From positions 1 to 22,582 of the forward strand of contig DASZXJ010000097.1 in assembly GCA_035545895.1 (NCBI GenBank): a DNA stretch of 22,582 bases, read 5' to 3'. Below are positions 7,233 through 14,077 of this stretch, one piece after another. This DNA comes from DASZXJ01 sp035545895 (GTDB taxonomy: Bacteria; Planctomycetota; Phycisphaerae; Tepidisphaerales; Tepidisphaeraceae). Under the pieces are notes generated by a model. That model was not told the origin of the DNA, did no database searches, and worked only from the letters and a program-made list of their open reading frames with translations. The first letter of the stretch is position 1, and the number at the start of each line of letters is the position of its first letter. The translations under genes were made by a program, and so were the position numbers.

Positions 7233-7934
7233 TTACTTCTCCGCGGGCTGACTCGTCGCAGCCGCCGCCTTTTTCGCTTTTTCCACCTTGGGCAGCGCCT
7301 GCTGCATGATGTACGGATGAAACGGATTGTTTTTTACAAAATCCTGGTGATAAGCTTCCGCCGAATAAAAACCGTTGAGCGGCTCGACCGTGGTGACAAT
7401 CGGCGTGCCGAAGATCTTGGCGTCGTTCAGTTGCCTGATATACATCTCGGTGACGCGTTTTTGATCGTCATTGGCAAAGAAGACCGCCGACCGATATTGC
7501 CGGCCATGATCCGGGCCTTGATAGTTCAGTTCGGTCGGGTCGTGCGCGATCGAGAAAAATACCTTGAGCAATTTGCCGAAGCTGGTCTTCTTCGGGTCAT
7601 AGACGATACGAATCGCCTCGGCGTGGTTGGTCGTGCCGGTGGAGACGGTTTCATAGTCGGCGGTTTCCTTGGTGCCGCCTGCATAACCGGAAACGACATC
7701 GACCACGCCCGGCGTGTTTTCGAAAACGCCTTCCGTGCACCAGAAGCATCCGCCTGCAACGACCATCACCTGGTTTCCCGCGTCCGCCGGCGCTTTCAAA
7801 TCCTCCTTCGGTTCGGGAAACGTCTTGAAATCAACCGATGCCCGTGCGCAAAAGAAATTACCAAGGCCCATAATGATGCTCCCTATCAGAAAGATGTTGA
7901 TTTTCGATTTGGGATTTTGGACTTTCGATTTCAT
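7233..7934 (-). CDS. msrA: Peptide methionine-S-sulfoxide reductase MsrA, membrane-anchored or exported
   Basis: This 233-residue enzyme reduces the S-epimer of methionine sulfoxide in proteins. The catalytic motif GCFWC is at 62-66 with nucleophile Cys63, followed by EGVFENTPGVVDVVSGYAGG, then YETVSTGTTNHAEAIRIVYDP and the FFSIAHDPTELNYQGPDHGRQYRSA block, all typical. The N-terminus has a hydrophobic segment (INIFLIGSIIMGLGNFF, about 12-28), so the enzyme is probably exported or tethered. The ATG at 7934 is chosen because it forms an ATGA overlap with the msrB stop, implying coupled translation; the frame is open to 8027 but that would run inside msrB. Codons 2-12 (KSKVQNPKSKI) consist of the AAATC-type intergenic repeat found elsewhere in the window. 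The C-terminus is an Ala/Lys-rich tail. Confidence 0.95.
   Translation of the reverse strand: MKSKVQNPKSKINIFLIGSIIMGLGNFFCARASVDFKTFPEPKEDLKAPADAGNQVMVVAGGCFWCTEGVFENTPGVVDVVSGYAGGTKETADYETVSTGTTNHAEAIRIVYDPKKTSFGKLLKVFFSIAHDPTELNYQGPDHGRQYRSAVFFANDDQKRVTEMYIRQLNDAKIFGTPIVTTVEPLNGFYSAEAYHQDFVKNNPFHPYIMQQALPKVEKAKKAAAATSQPAEK
7897..7934. repeat. AAATC-type low-complexity repeat inside the msrA start
   Basis: Read on the minus strand this is a run of units such as AAATCGAAA, AAAATCCC and AAATCGAAAATC. It matches the units at 11515-11550, 15823-15896 and 20181-20256. Here it lies within the coding sequence and supplies the N-terminal residues of MsrA. Confidence 0.75.
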
Positions 7935-8527
7935 TTGGCGGCGCTCTCCTGTTTTCCGGCGATGGGATCGGCCAGGCTCGATACTTGATCCGCCGGCGTG
8001 AATTTTAGAGACTCGGAATTCACACAAAACCGCAAACCCGTCGGGCGCGGGCCATCATCAAATACATGACCCAGATGGCAGTCGCAACGGGCACACAGGA
8101 TTTCTGTTCGGACCATGCCATGACTCGTGTCTGAATGCTCGATCACATTTTCCTTGGCCACCGGTTGAAAGAAGCTTGGCCAGCCGGTGCCGGAATTGAA
8201 CTTGGCATCGGAAGCAAACAGCGGCAACCCGCAGCAGACGCAGGTATATATCCCGGTCTGATGGTTATCCAGCAACGTACCGCAAAACGGCGCTTCCGTG
8301 CCCTTGGCGCGTGCGATCGCAAAAACCTCCAGCCCGAGCTGTTTGAGCCATTGAACATCGCTTTTTTCAACCCGGGGTGAATCGACCAAAACCAGAGCCC
8401 CCTGACGATTGAAGACTTTTACATTCACGTTTTTGTGCTCCTGTGAAGAAGACTCCTGCGTTGCCTGCGCGCAGGCAACAACGGTCACAGCCACCAAGAC
8501 CAGACCGCACCACTTCATGATTCCCAT
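7931..8527 (-). CDS. msrB: Peptide methionine-R-sulfoxide reductase MsrB, lipoprotein
   Basis: This 198-residue enzyme reduces the R-epimer of methionine sulfoxide. The MsrB domain (about 57-178) has FCGTLLDNHQTGIYTCVCCG, LFASDAKFNSGTGWPSF, HGMVRTEILCARCDCHLGHVF and the catalytic Cys168 in RFCVNS. The zinc cysteines are Cys96/Cys99 and Cys145/Cys148. Cys82 in PFCG may act as the resolving cysteine. The N-terminus is a lipoprotein signal with lipobox VVAC (Cys19), so the enzyme sits in the envelope. ATG 8527 has GGAGGTGA with suitable spacing. It is first of a two-gene unit with msrA (4-bp overlap). Together the pair repairs both epimers outside the cytoplasm. No dedicated electron donor gene is nearby. 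Confidence 0.95.
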   Translation of the reverse strand: MGIMKWCGLVLVAVTVVACAQATQESSSQEHKNVNVKVFNRQGALVLVDSPRVEKSDVQWLKQLGLEVFAIARAKGTEAPFCGTLLDNHQTGIYTCVCCGLPLFASDAKFNSGTGWPSFFQPVAKENVIEHSDTSHGMVRTEILCARCDCHLGHVFDDGPRPTGLRFCVNSESLKFTPADQVSSLADPIAGKQESAAK

Positions 8528-8791
8528 CGCAATTCACCTCCAACGAGAATTAGATGTCAGCCCCATTACCGGGTTACACCAAGAGCATAGGCGTCATAAC
8601 CACCACAGGCCAAAGAACATGCGATCAAACAAAAACGCGGTGGGTTCGTTTTGCATTTTTGATGGCCGCGCGGACATTTACGGTCGTTTTGATTGAATGG
8701 AGAAAAGCTCACCGAAGTGAGTCCGCCATACGGAATTCCTTACATGAATCCTCCACGATTCGCGCATGAGTCCTCCATTTATCGTTCTCTG

Positions 8792-8826
8792 TTGCGCGAT
8801 GGGCGCTCAATGCGCGCAATTTTTTC
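8792..8826 (+). terminator. Plus-oriented intrinsic terminator-like hairpin
   Basis: TTGCGCG (8792-8798) is a perfect complement of CGCGCAA (8813-8819), with a 14-base loop, followed at once by seven T (8820-8826). No annotated plus-strand gene ends here. Alternatively it may be a binding site in the msrB upstream region. Confidence 0.45.
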
Positions 8827-8861
8827 ATTTTTGTAGAAATATTTATGCGCGTCGAAAATTC

Positions 8862-8878
8862 CGGTCCTGCGGACCGGC
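8862..8878 (-). terminator. Intrinsic terminator of the GH28 gene
   Basis: CCGGTCC (8862-8868) pairs perfectly with GGACCGG (8872-8878) across a 3-base loop. On the minus strand it is followed by AATTTTC. It lies 36 bases beyond the stop of the GH28 gene. The T-tract is short, so termination may be partial. Confidence 0.55.
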
Positions 8879-8913
8879 GCTAAACTTTGGAATGGGTCAT
8901 CGTCAGAATTGAA

Positions 8914-10920
8914 TTAGAATTTCTCGGCTTCGACCTTTTCTTTCACCGTGTCCGTCATCCCGCGCACGTTGTGGGTACGGAAATTTCCGACCTTTTTCAG
9001 GTTGAACATCGGCACGCCGGTTTCGTGGGGGGCTTTGATGTTGATGAACTCGGCGCCGTTCACGTCTTCCAGATAGAAAGGCGGCCGCATGTCCTTTGCA
9101 TTCACGGACATGTCGATGTTGTTTAGCGCGATGTCCTTTACATGCCGGATGAAGAACCCGTAGGCGGGCATGGCGCCGAACATGCCGGGCTCGGGGTATT
9201 GGTATTCCCGTTCCGGCGGGACAATGTCCGCCAGTTCGGCTGCGCCTCCGCCGGGCCAGATGATGCGCACATTGTTGATATGCACATCTTCGATCTGGTA
9301 ACCGGGGATGCCGCTGATGACGCAGGCGTTTTGCGCTGCGCGGTTCTGGGCGACAATGTCGGAAATATTGACGTGACGAATCGCGCCGACGGCGGCTTTA
9401 TCCCTGGGCATGCGCTGGCGATTGCCCAGGCGAATGAAGATCGGCAGGCTGCCGATTTCTCGCATGGTGATGTTGGAAATGCTGATGTTGTCGATGACAG
9501 CGCCATCGACGGCTTCCAGCGCCAGGCCCTGACAGCGATCAAAAACGCAATTGGAGATCGTAATGTTTTTGAAACCGCCGTTGGATTCCGTGCCGAATTT
9601 GATTCGACCGGTGCCGGGGTTGGTTTCGACATACGTGCCATCCAGCATCGACCCGACCGACCAGCCGCCGCTCACCAGGCAATTGGTGATGGTCGTATTT
9701 TCGCAGGACTGCGGATAACCCAATCCCCATGAGCTTTTGAGCACGATGGCGTCGTCAAACGGCGAATTGACCGCACAGTTGGAGATGCGGACATTTCGGC
9801 AGCCATCGATATCAAAGCCGTCGCGGTTGGTGTCGATCTTGAGATTGTCGATGGTGAAGTTGTCCACGCCGGTTGCAAGCAGCGCGAAGTGTCCGCCTCG
9901 CAGAACGGAGAAATCGGAAAGGGTGACATTTTTGCAGAGCTTGAGTGAGATGGCCTTGTTGCCGACGCCGCGAGGCAGGGCTTGTTCGCGAAAGGGGATA
10001 GAGAGATCGGCAGCAGTGGTTTGGGTGAAAGGCTGACCCGCTGGACCGCCGGGTCCGTTGAACCCGCCGCGACCACGGCCACCGCCGGGTTGAGTAGCGG
10101 GAAGAGGCTGGCCATCCGGTCCCAGGGCGGGCGTTCCATCGGGCGCGCCTTGTCCAGCGCCGCCGAATCCACCGCGACCGCGTCCGCCGCGACCTCGCCC
10201 GCCGCCGGGCTGAGTGGCAGCGCCGCGTCCGCCTCCACCGCCGCCCAGGCCGTCGCTAAGCCCGAGGAATCCACCGACGCCGTTGCGCGTGCCGCGTTCG
10301 CCGGGGTTGTTTCGAATGACCACTTCGGACGCATTGCTGCCATCCGCCTGCCACAAGCCGCCATCGATCAGGCCCGGGCCGGTGATGGTGATGTTTTCGA
10401 TTTTTTCGCCCCAGATGAGCGAATTGTGCCAGTGGCTGTGCCCGTAGTCCTGATAGCGAGCGGTGTCGCCGATGTCTTCTGCCAGGTCATATCCCGTGCC
10501 GCCATGCACATTGATGTTGGCCGCGAGAATGCGCGAGCCTTGATCGAGATAAAGCGTGATGTTGCTCTTGAGGCGAATGGAATAGCTGAGATAGGTTCCG
10601 GCCGGGAATCGAACGGTTCCTCCTCCCGCTGCCGCGGCGGCGTCAATCGCGGCGTTGATCGCGGGCGAGTCGATCGTCTTGCCGTTGCCCGTGGCGCCGA
10701 AGGCGCGAACATCATAGACACCGGCGATTCCGGCGGCCTTGCGAACCGCGGCAACAGGTGCGGCTTGCGTTGTTGGCGCTGCCGCCTGCTGCGTCGTTGG
10801 TGGATTGGCAGGCGCTTGAGCCGATGGAGCGGACGAGCCTTCCATCTGGCAGCTTGCCACCGCCATCGCCAATGTCAGAAGTGATCCCCCACGAATGATC
10901 CGGTTCGTTGCAGCGCCCAT
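8914..10920 (-). CDS. GH28-type polygalacturonase/rhamnogalacturonase-like lipoprotein
   Basis: This 668-residue exported right-handed beta-helix protein probably cuts pectin-type polysaccharide. The signal ends in the lipobox VASC (Cys24), followed by an Ala/Pro/Thr/Gln linker to about residue 60. The N-terminal part has YDVRAFGATGNGKTIDSPAINAAIDAA and GGGTVRFPAGTY, typical of pectate-lyase-superfamily and GH28 proteins. Later coils contain the GH28 acid clusters in variant form: DTNRDGFDIDG (363-373), SPFDDAIVLKS (386-396) and the RIK motif in GRIKFGTES (438-446). The usual GHG histidine is not seen (GGWSVGS, 418-424). A Gly/Arg-rich insertion occupies about 212-298. ATG 10920 has GAAGGAAG upstream. 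The gene stands alone on its strand, divergent from the ATL gene. Exact substrate is unknown. Confidence 0.85.
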   Translation of the reverse strand: MGAATNRIIRGGSLLTLAMAVASCQMEGSSAPSAQAPANPPTTQQAAAPTTQAAPVAAVRKAAGIAGVYDVRAFGATGNGKTIDSPAINAAIDAAAAAGGGTVRFPAGTYLSYSIRLKSNITLYLDQGSRILAANINVHGGTGYDLAEDIGDTARYQDYGHSHWHNSLIWGEKIENITITGPGLIDGGLWQADGSNASEVVIRNNPGERGTRNGVGGFLGLSDGLGGGGGGRGAATQPGGGRGRGGRGRGGFGGAGQGAPDGTPALGPDGQPLPATQPGGGRGRGGFNGPGGPAGQPFTQTTAADLSIPFREQALPRGVGNKAISLKLCKNVTLSDFSVLRGGHFALLATGVDNFTIDNLKIDTNRDGFDIDGCRNVRISNCAVNSPFDDAIVLKSSWGLGYPQSCENTTITNCLVSGGWSVGSMLDGTYVETNPGTGRIKFGTESNGGFKNITISNCVFDRCQGLALEAVDGAVIDNISISNITMREIGSLPIFIRLGNRQRMPRDKAAVGAIRHVNISDIVAQNRAAQNACVISGIPGYQIEDVHINNVRIIWPGGGAAELADIVPPEREYQYPEPGMFGAMPAYGFFIRHVKDIALNNIDMSVNAKDMRPPFYLEDVNGAEFINIKAPHETGVPMFNLKKVGNFRTHNVRGMTDTVKEKVEAEKF
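10027..10287 (-). repeat. Gly/Arg-rich insertion within the GH28 domain
   Basis: Residues about 212-298 of the GH28 protein are low complexity. The 12-residue unit ATQPGGGRGRGG occurs twice, 40 residues apart (10183-10218 and 10063-10098). The surrounding beta-helix resumes at ADLSIPF, so the segment looks like a disordered loop inserted between two coils. Family members normally lack it. Confidence 0.75.
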
Positions 10921-11005
10921 TGATTCTTCCTTCGCCTGTGAAATTGATTCTCCAGCCTGCCTGGCTGGGCCACTTTATATACAACGAGCGCGGCAAATGG
11001 TGGAA

Positions 11006-11034
11006 CCGGCTGGACAAAAAAGTCCGTCAGCCGG
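11006..11034. promoter_or_regulatory. Stem-loop in the leader of the alkyltransferase-like gene
   Basis: CCGGCTG (11006-11012) pairs with CAGCCGG (11028-11034). Inside, GAC pairs with GTC around a loop of six A, with a 3-base bulge. The hairpin ends 16 bases before the AGGGAG ribosome site of the gene at 11062. There is no T-tract, so it is more likely a leader structure or operator than a terminator. Confidence 0.4.
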
Positions 11035-11061
11035 ATCATTTGCCCTGCCAAGGGAGAATTC

Positions 11062-11508
11062 ATGTACAAGCGGAAAACATGGCGGGAGAAGCTGGCGGAT
11101 GACAAGGGCTTTCCGCGCGTGATTCCCGTCACCGGGGCCATGGCCCGGAGATTTGGCAAGGGCACTTGCGTCATTCCCTCGCCCAAGGCGGTCGATGCGA
11201 TCATGAAGAAGGTGTCGCGCGGCAAGCTTCTGACCATCAACCAGATCCGCGAGGAGCTGGCCAAAAAGCACAAAGCCGACTTCGCCTGCCCGATCACGAC
11301 GGGGATATTTGCCTGGATCGCCGCCCACGCAGCCGAGGAGGATGCCGCTGACGGAAAAAAGAAGATCACGCCCTACTGGCGAACCTTAAAAAACGGCGGG
11401 GAACTCAATCCGAAATATCCGGGCGGAATCGCGAACGTGAAACGCAAGCTGAAGGCGGAGGGACACCGCTTTTTCAGCAAAGGCAAGCGCTGGTTCGTGG
11501 CGGCATAA
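11062..11508 (+). CDS. MGMT-family alkyltransferase-like (ATL) protein
   Basis: This 148-residue protein resembles the DNA-binding half of O6-alkylguanine-DNA alkyltransferases. GKLLTINQIREELAKK (74-89) corresponds to the family's 'TTYGxIA' helix, CPITTGIFAWIAAHAAEEDA is conserved in this subgroup, and PYWRTLKNGGELNPKYPGGI...LKAEGHRF (112-142) corresponds to the active-site and C-terminal block. The position of the alkyl-accepting cysteine in PCHR is Tyr in PYWR, so it cannot accept an alkyl group itself. ATL proteins of other bacteria (with PWHR) bind alkylated guanine and recruit nucleotide-excision repair; the same role is inferred here. ATG 11062 has AGGGAG five bases upstream. The gene is divergent from the GH28 gene and convergent with RNase E/G. 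Confidence 0.68.
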   Translation: MYKRKTWREKLADDKGFPRVIPVTGAMARRFGKGTCVIPSPKAVDAIMKKVSRGKLLTINQIREELAKKHKADFACPITTGIFAWIAAHAAEEDAADGKKKITPYWRTLKNGGELNPKYPGGIANVKRKLKAEGHRFFSKGKRWFVAA

Positions 11509-11514
11509 GTCTTT

Positions 11515-11550
11515 CCGATTCCGCAATCCAAAATCCGCAATCCGAAATTC
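11515..11550. repeat. AATCC/GCAATCC low-complexity repeat between convergent genes
   Basis: Units CCGATT, CCGCAATCC, AAAATCC, GCAATCC and GAAATTC fill the 45 bases between the ends of the ATL gene and RNase E/G. It is the same repeat class as at 7897, 15823 and 20181. Confidence 0.65.
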
Positions 11551-11553
11551 TCA

Positions 11554-13974
11554 TCAATCCATGTCATCCGGCAGCGCATCCAGGTCGCGAAGCGAGCGCG
11601 GTCTGCGCGGGGGCTCGTGCAGGACCGGCTGATCGTCGTGCATCAGATGTTTGTCCGTCGAACCCGTGCGGATGACGGGGGCTGGAGCCTCGGCGATCGG
11701 ACGAGGCGGCGGCACGCGCTGCGGCTGGGAGGCGCGCGGAGCGTTTTGTGATGAACCTTGATGCGGCGCTCCGTTTGGGGGATTGTTTCCGTTGACCTGC
11801 GATGCATCGCGGTCGCGATTGCGGCGGTGACGACGTCCGCCCCGCCGGCGACGACGCCTGCGCGGCTGATCGTCCTGATTTTCCGGCGGGATGCGTTCGT
11901 TGCCCGGGCTGGGACCTTCATCTTCTTCGTCGGTGATCTCGACCGATTCGCCGGCGACTTCGGAAGGTTGCTCGATGGATTCAGCAGGCGGCTGCGCATG
12001 CTCGGCGGGCATTTGTTCCTGGTTTCGCCGGCCTCGTCCGCGCCCGCGCCGGCCTCGGCGGCGGCGACGACGCCCTCCCTCGCGTTCTTCTCCCATCGCA
12101 CCGGGCGCTTCGCCCATGGGTTCAGCGCCATCTTCGATATCAACCACGCCTTCATCCGGCACCTGGCTGTCGGAGGAGCGATCATCGGGGCGCGCCTGCG
12201 ATGGCTCAACCTCGGCGCGGGGCTCGTCGCTTTCGCGCTGGCGCGATTCGCCGGCGGGTTCGACGGCTTCTTCTATATCGAACCGGTCTTCATCGACCGA
12301 TTCCTGCTTGGCCGGCGAATGAGACGGCCTGCCGCCACCCTGTCCGCCTCGCCGATGATCGCGGCGCCCGCCGCGACGGAAATCGCGGCCGCCCTGACCG
12401 CGCCCGTGCGCCTGCTGCTCCAGGTCATCCTGCGGACTCATGCCCAGCACGTCGAGGTAGACGCGGCCATCGCGATTGTCGAACAGTTCCAGACGCATGT
12501 CGTCCAAAGCAAGCGTTACATCGTGGCGAATGAGAATTCGCTTTTCTGTTTCCGTTTCCAGCTCGGCAATCTGAATTCGCTTGCGATTGAGCAGATAAAA
12601 CGCAACCTCCGGGCAAACAACCAGCTCGACGCGCGCCACGCGCTGATCGTGCGACGCAATCGCGAGCTTGCGCATGACATCGAGGCTCATGCTTTCGGGC
12701 GTCTTGACCAGCCCCGATCCCTTGCAATGCGGGCAATCGAAATAGATCGACCGCTTGAGGCTCGGGCGCATGCGCTGGCGCGTCATTTCGATGATGCCAA
12801 ACTGGCTCATGCGCAGAACCTTGGTCTTGGCGCGATCATTTTTCAGGTTGTCGTGAAGTTTGCGCTCCAGATCGCGGCGATGCCGCTCGAAGCGCAGGTC
12901 GATGAAGTCGCAAATGATCACGCCGCCCAGATCGCGCAGCCGAAGCTGGCGGGGAATTTCGTCGGCGGCTTCCATGTCGGTCTTGAAGGCGGTCGTTTCC
13001 GCGTCGGAATGATCGCGGAACTTGCCGCTGTTGACGTCGATGGCGACGATCGCTTCGGTCGAGTCGATCACCAGCGACCCGCCGCTGGGCAGCGGTACGT
13101 GCCGGCTGTACATCTGCTCGATCTCGTGCTCGATGTTGTACTTGTGGAACAGCGGAATCGGTTCATCGTAGAGTTCGACCTTGTTCTTCGTTCGCGGCAT
13201 CGCGATCTTGAAGAACTCCTTGATCTTTTTGGCAACTTCCTTGTTGTCCACCACCAGCCGATCGATGTCGGAACTATAAACATCTCGCACGGTGCGGGTG
13301 ACCAGATCGCCTTCGGTATACAGTTCCACCGGCGCGGGCTGCTTGATCTTCTTCTGGATATTTTCCCACAGGCGCGTGAGATATTTCAGGTCGCGCTCGA
13401 TTTCGGTCTTGGTCTTGCCGACGCCGGCCGTGCGGATGATGAAACCGACTTCGTCGATTGGCTTGAGCGAATCGAGGATGCCTCGCAGGCGGCGGCGTTC
13501 GGTGTCATCTTCGATCTTGCGGCTGATGCCGAACCGGCTCATGCCGGGCATCATGACCAGGATTCGTCCGGGCACGCTGAGATAAGTCGTTAAGGTTGGG
13601 CCCTTCGTGCCGATGCCTTCCTTGATGATCTGGACGGTGATTTCATCGCCGCGTCGCAGGCAGCGCTGGATCGGCGGGCGGTCGCGACGCGAGAGCTTTC
13701 GGCCAACCGCTTCGGTGATGTCCTCGCCCTTCTGCCCGAAATAGCTGGGCATCAGGTCGGAGATGTGCAGGAATCCGTTGCGTCCCAGGCCGAAATCGAT
13801 GAATGCCGCCTGGATCGACGGCTCGACGTTGGTGACGCGGCCCTTGTAGATGTTTCCGACGTGCGAGGTGGAGCTGGTTCGCTCCATGTAAAGCTCTTCG
13901 AGCTTGTCGTCTTCCAGCAGGGCGATTCGGCATTCCTCACCCTGCGAGACGTTAATCAACATTTCTTTGGCCAT
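11554..13974 (-). CDS. rne: Ribonuclease E/G family protein with long basic/acidic tail
   Basis: This 806-residue endoribonuclease processes rRNA and starts mRNA decay. An S1 domain (about 35-125, SHVGNIYKGRVTNVEPSIQAAFIDFG) is followed by the catalytic domain, with metal-binding Asp313 in VAIDVNSGKF and Asp356 in ICDFIDLRFERHR. The zinc-link motif CPHCKGSG is at 414-421. The C-terminal third (about 520-806) is disordered, with three Arg/Gly-rich patches (523-549, 634-651, 704-722) alternating with acidic stretches. Such tails bind RNA and partner proteins in E. coli RNase E. The frame is open to 14097, but ATG 13974 (MAKEMLINV) is chosen since the extra sequence is translated intergenic repeat; no clear ribosome site precedes it. 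It is last in the hpf-pts operon. The split between Rne and Rng is not firm. Confidence 0.93.
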   Translation of the reverse strand: MAKEMLINVSQGEECRIALLEDDKLEELYMERTSSTSHVGNIYKGRVTNVEPSIQAAFIDFGLGRNGFLHISDLMPSYFGQKGEDITEAVGRKLSRRDRPPIQRCLRRGDEITVQIIKEGIGTKGPTLTTYLSVPGRILVMMPGMSRFGISRKIEDDTERRRLRGILDSLKPIDEVGFIIRTAGVGKTKTEIERDLKYLTRLWENIQKKIKQPAPVELYTEGDLVTRTVRDVYSSDIDRLVVDNKEVAKKIKEFFKIAMPRTKNKVELYDEPIPLFHKYNIEHEIEQMYSRHVPLPSGGSLVIDSTEAIVAIDVNSGKFRDHSDAETTAFKTDMEAADEIPRQLRLRDLGGVIICDFIDLRFERHRRDLERKLHDNLKNDRAKTKVLRMSQFGIIEMTRQRMRPSLKRSIYFDCPHCKGSGLVKTPESMSLDVMRKLAIASHDQRVARVELVVCPEVAFYLLNRKRIQIAELETETEKRILIRHDVTLALDDMRLELFDNRDGRVYLDVLGMSPQDDLEQQAHGRGQGGRDFRRGGRRDHRRGGQGGGRPSHSPAKQESVDEDRFDIEEAVEPAGESRQRESDEPRAEVEPSQARPDDRSSDSQVPDEGVVDIEDGAEPMGEAPGAMGEEREGGRRRRRRGRRGRGRGRRNQEQMPAEHAQPPAESIEQPSEVAGESVEITDEEDEGPSPGNERIPPENQDDQPRRRRRRRGGRRHRRNRDRDASQVNGNNPPNGAPHQGSSQNAPRASQPQRVPPPRPIAEAPAPVIRTGSTDKHLMHDDQPVLHEPPRRPRSLRDLDALPDDMD

Positions 13975-13978
13975 GTAA

Positions 13979-14070
13979 TCAGCGGGCAGTGGGCAGCGGG
14001 CGGCGGGCAGTAAGGAGGGAACGAAAACGCTCAACCTGACTTGACTGCCTGCTGCATGCTGCCTGCCTGC
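13979..14070. repeat. GGCAGT/GGCAGC inverted low-complexity repeat, ptsI-rne junction
   Basis: The left arm (13979-14012) is built of GGGCAGTGGGCAGCGGGC-like units. The right arm (14044-14070) is built of CTGCCTGCTGCATGCTGCC-like units. The two are imperfectly complementary, so the transcript can fold back on itself. This fills the junction between ptsI and rne. Confidence 0.65.
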
Positions 14071-14077
14071 TCCTTTC

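Larger units (their letters stand above)
8528..8913. other. Gene-poor gap between msrB and the GH28 gene
   Basis: These 386 bases hold no convincing conserved gene. They contain a plus-oriented terminator-like hairpin (8792-8826), a minus-oriented one (8862-8878), and two near-identical copies of CATGARTCCTCCA (8744-8756 and 8765-8777) which on the minus strand are two GGAGG-plus-ATG start sites. The promoter of msrBA must lie here but no clear -35/-10 pair is seen. Confidence 0.6.

Noticed and set aside
8409..8696. 95-codon plus-strand frame over the start of msrB
   Set aside because: It is antisense to the msrB signal peptide, shows no family features, and has no ribosome site.
10952..10968. 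Inverted repeat CCAGCC-N5-GGCTGG between the divergent GH28 and ATL genes
   Set aside because: A six-base stem in GC-rich DNA is not strong enough to call an operator, and no matching promoter boxes could be placed confidently around the nearby TATATA.
11758..13593. A 611-codon open frame on the plus strand opposite RNase E/G
   Set aside because: It mirrors a high-GC coding region, has biased composition and no domain, and the minus strand encodes a clear RNase E/G. The same applies to the long antisense frames at 317-1018, 7107-7988, 14180-15790, 17646-18476 and 21042-21839.
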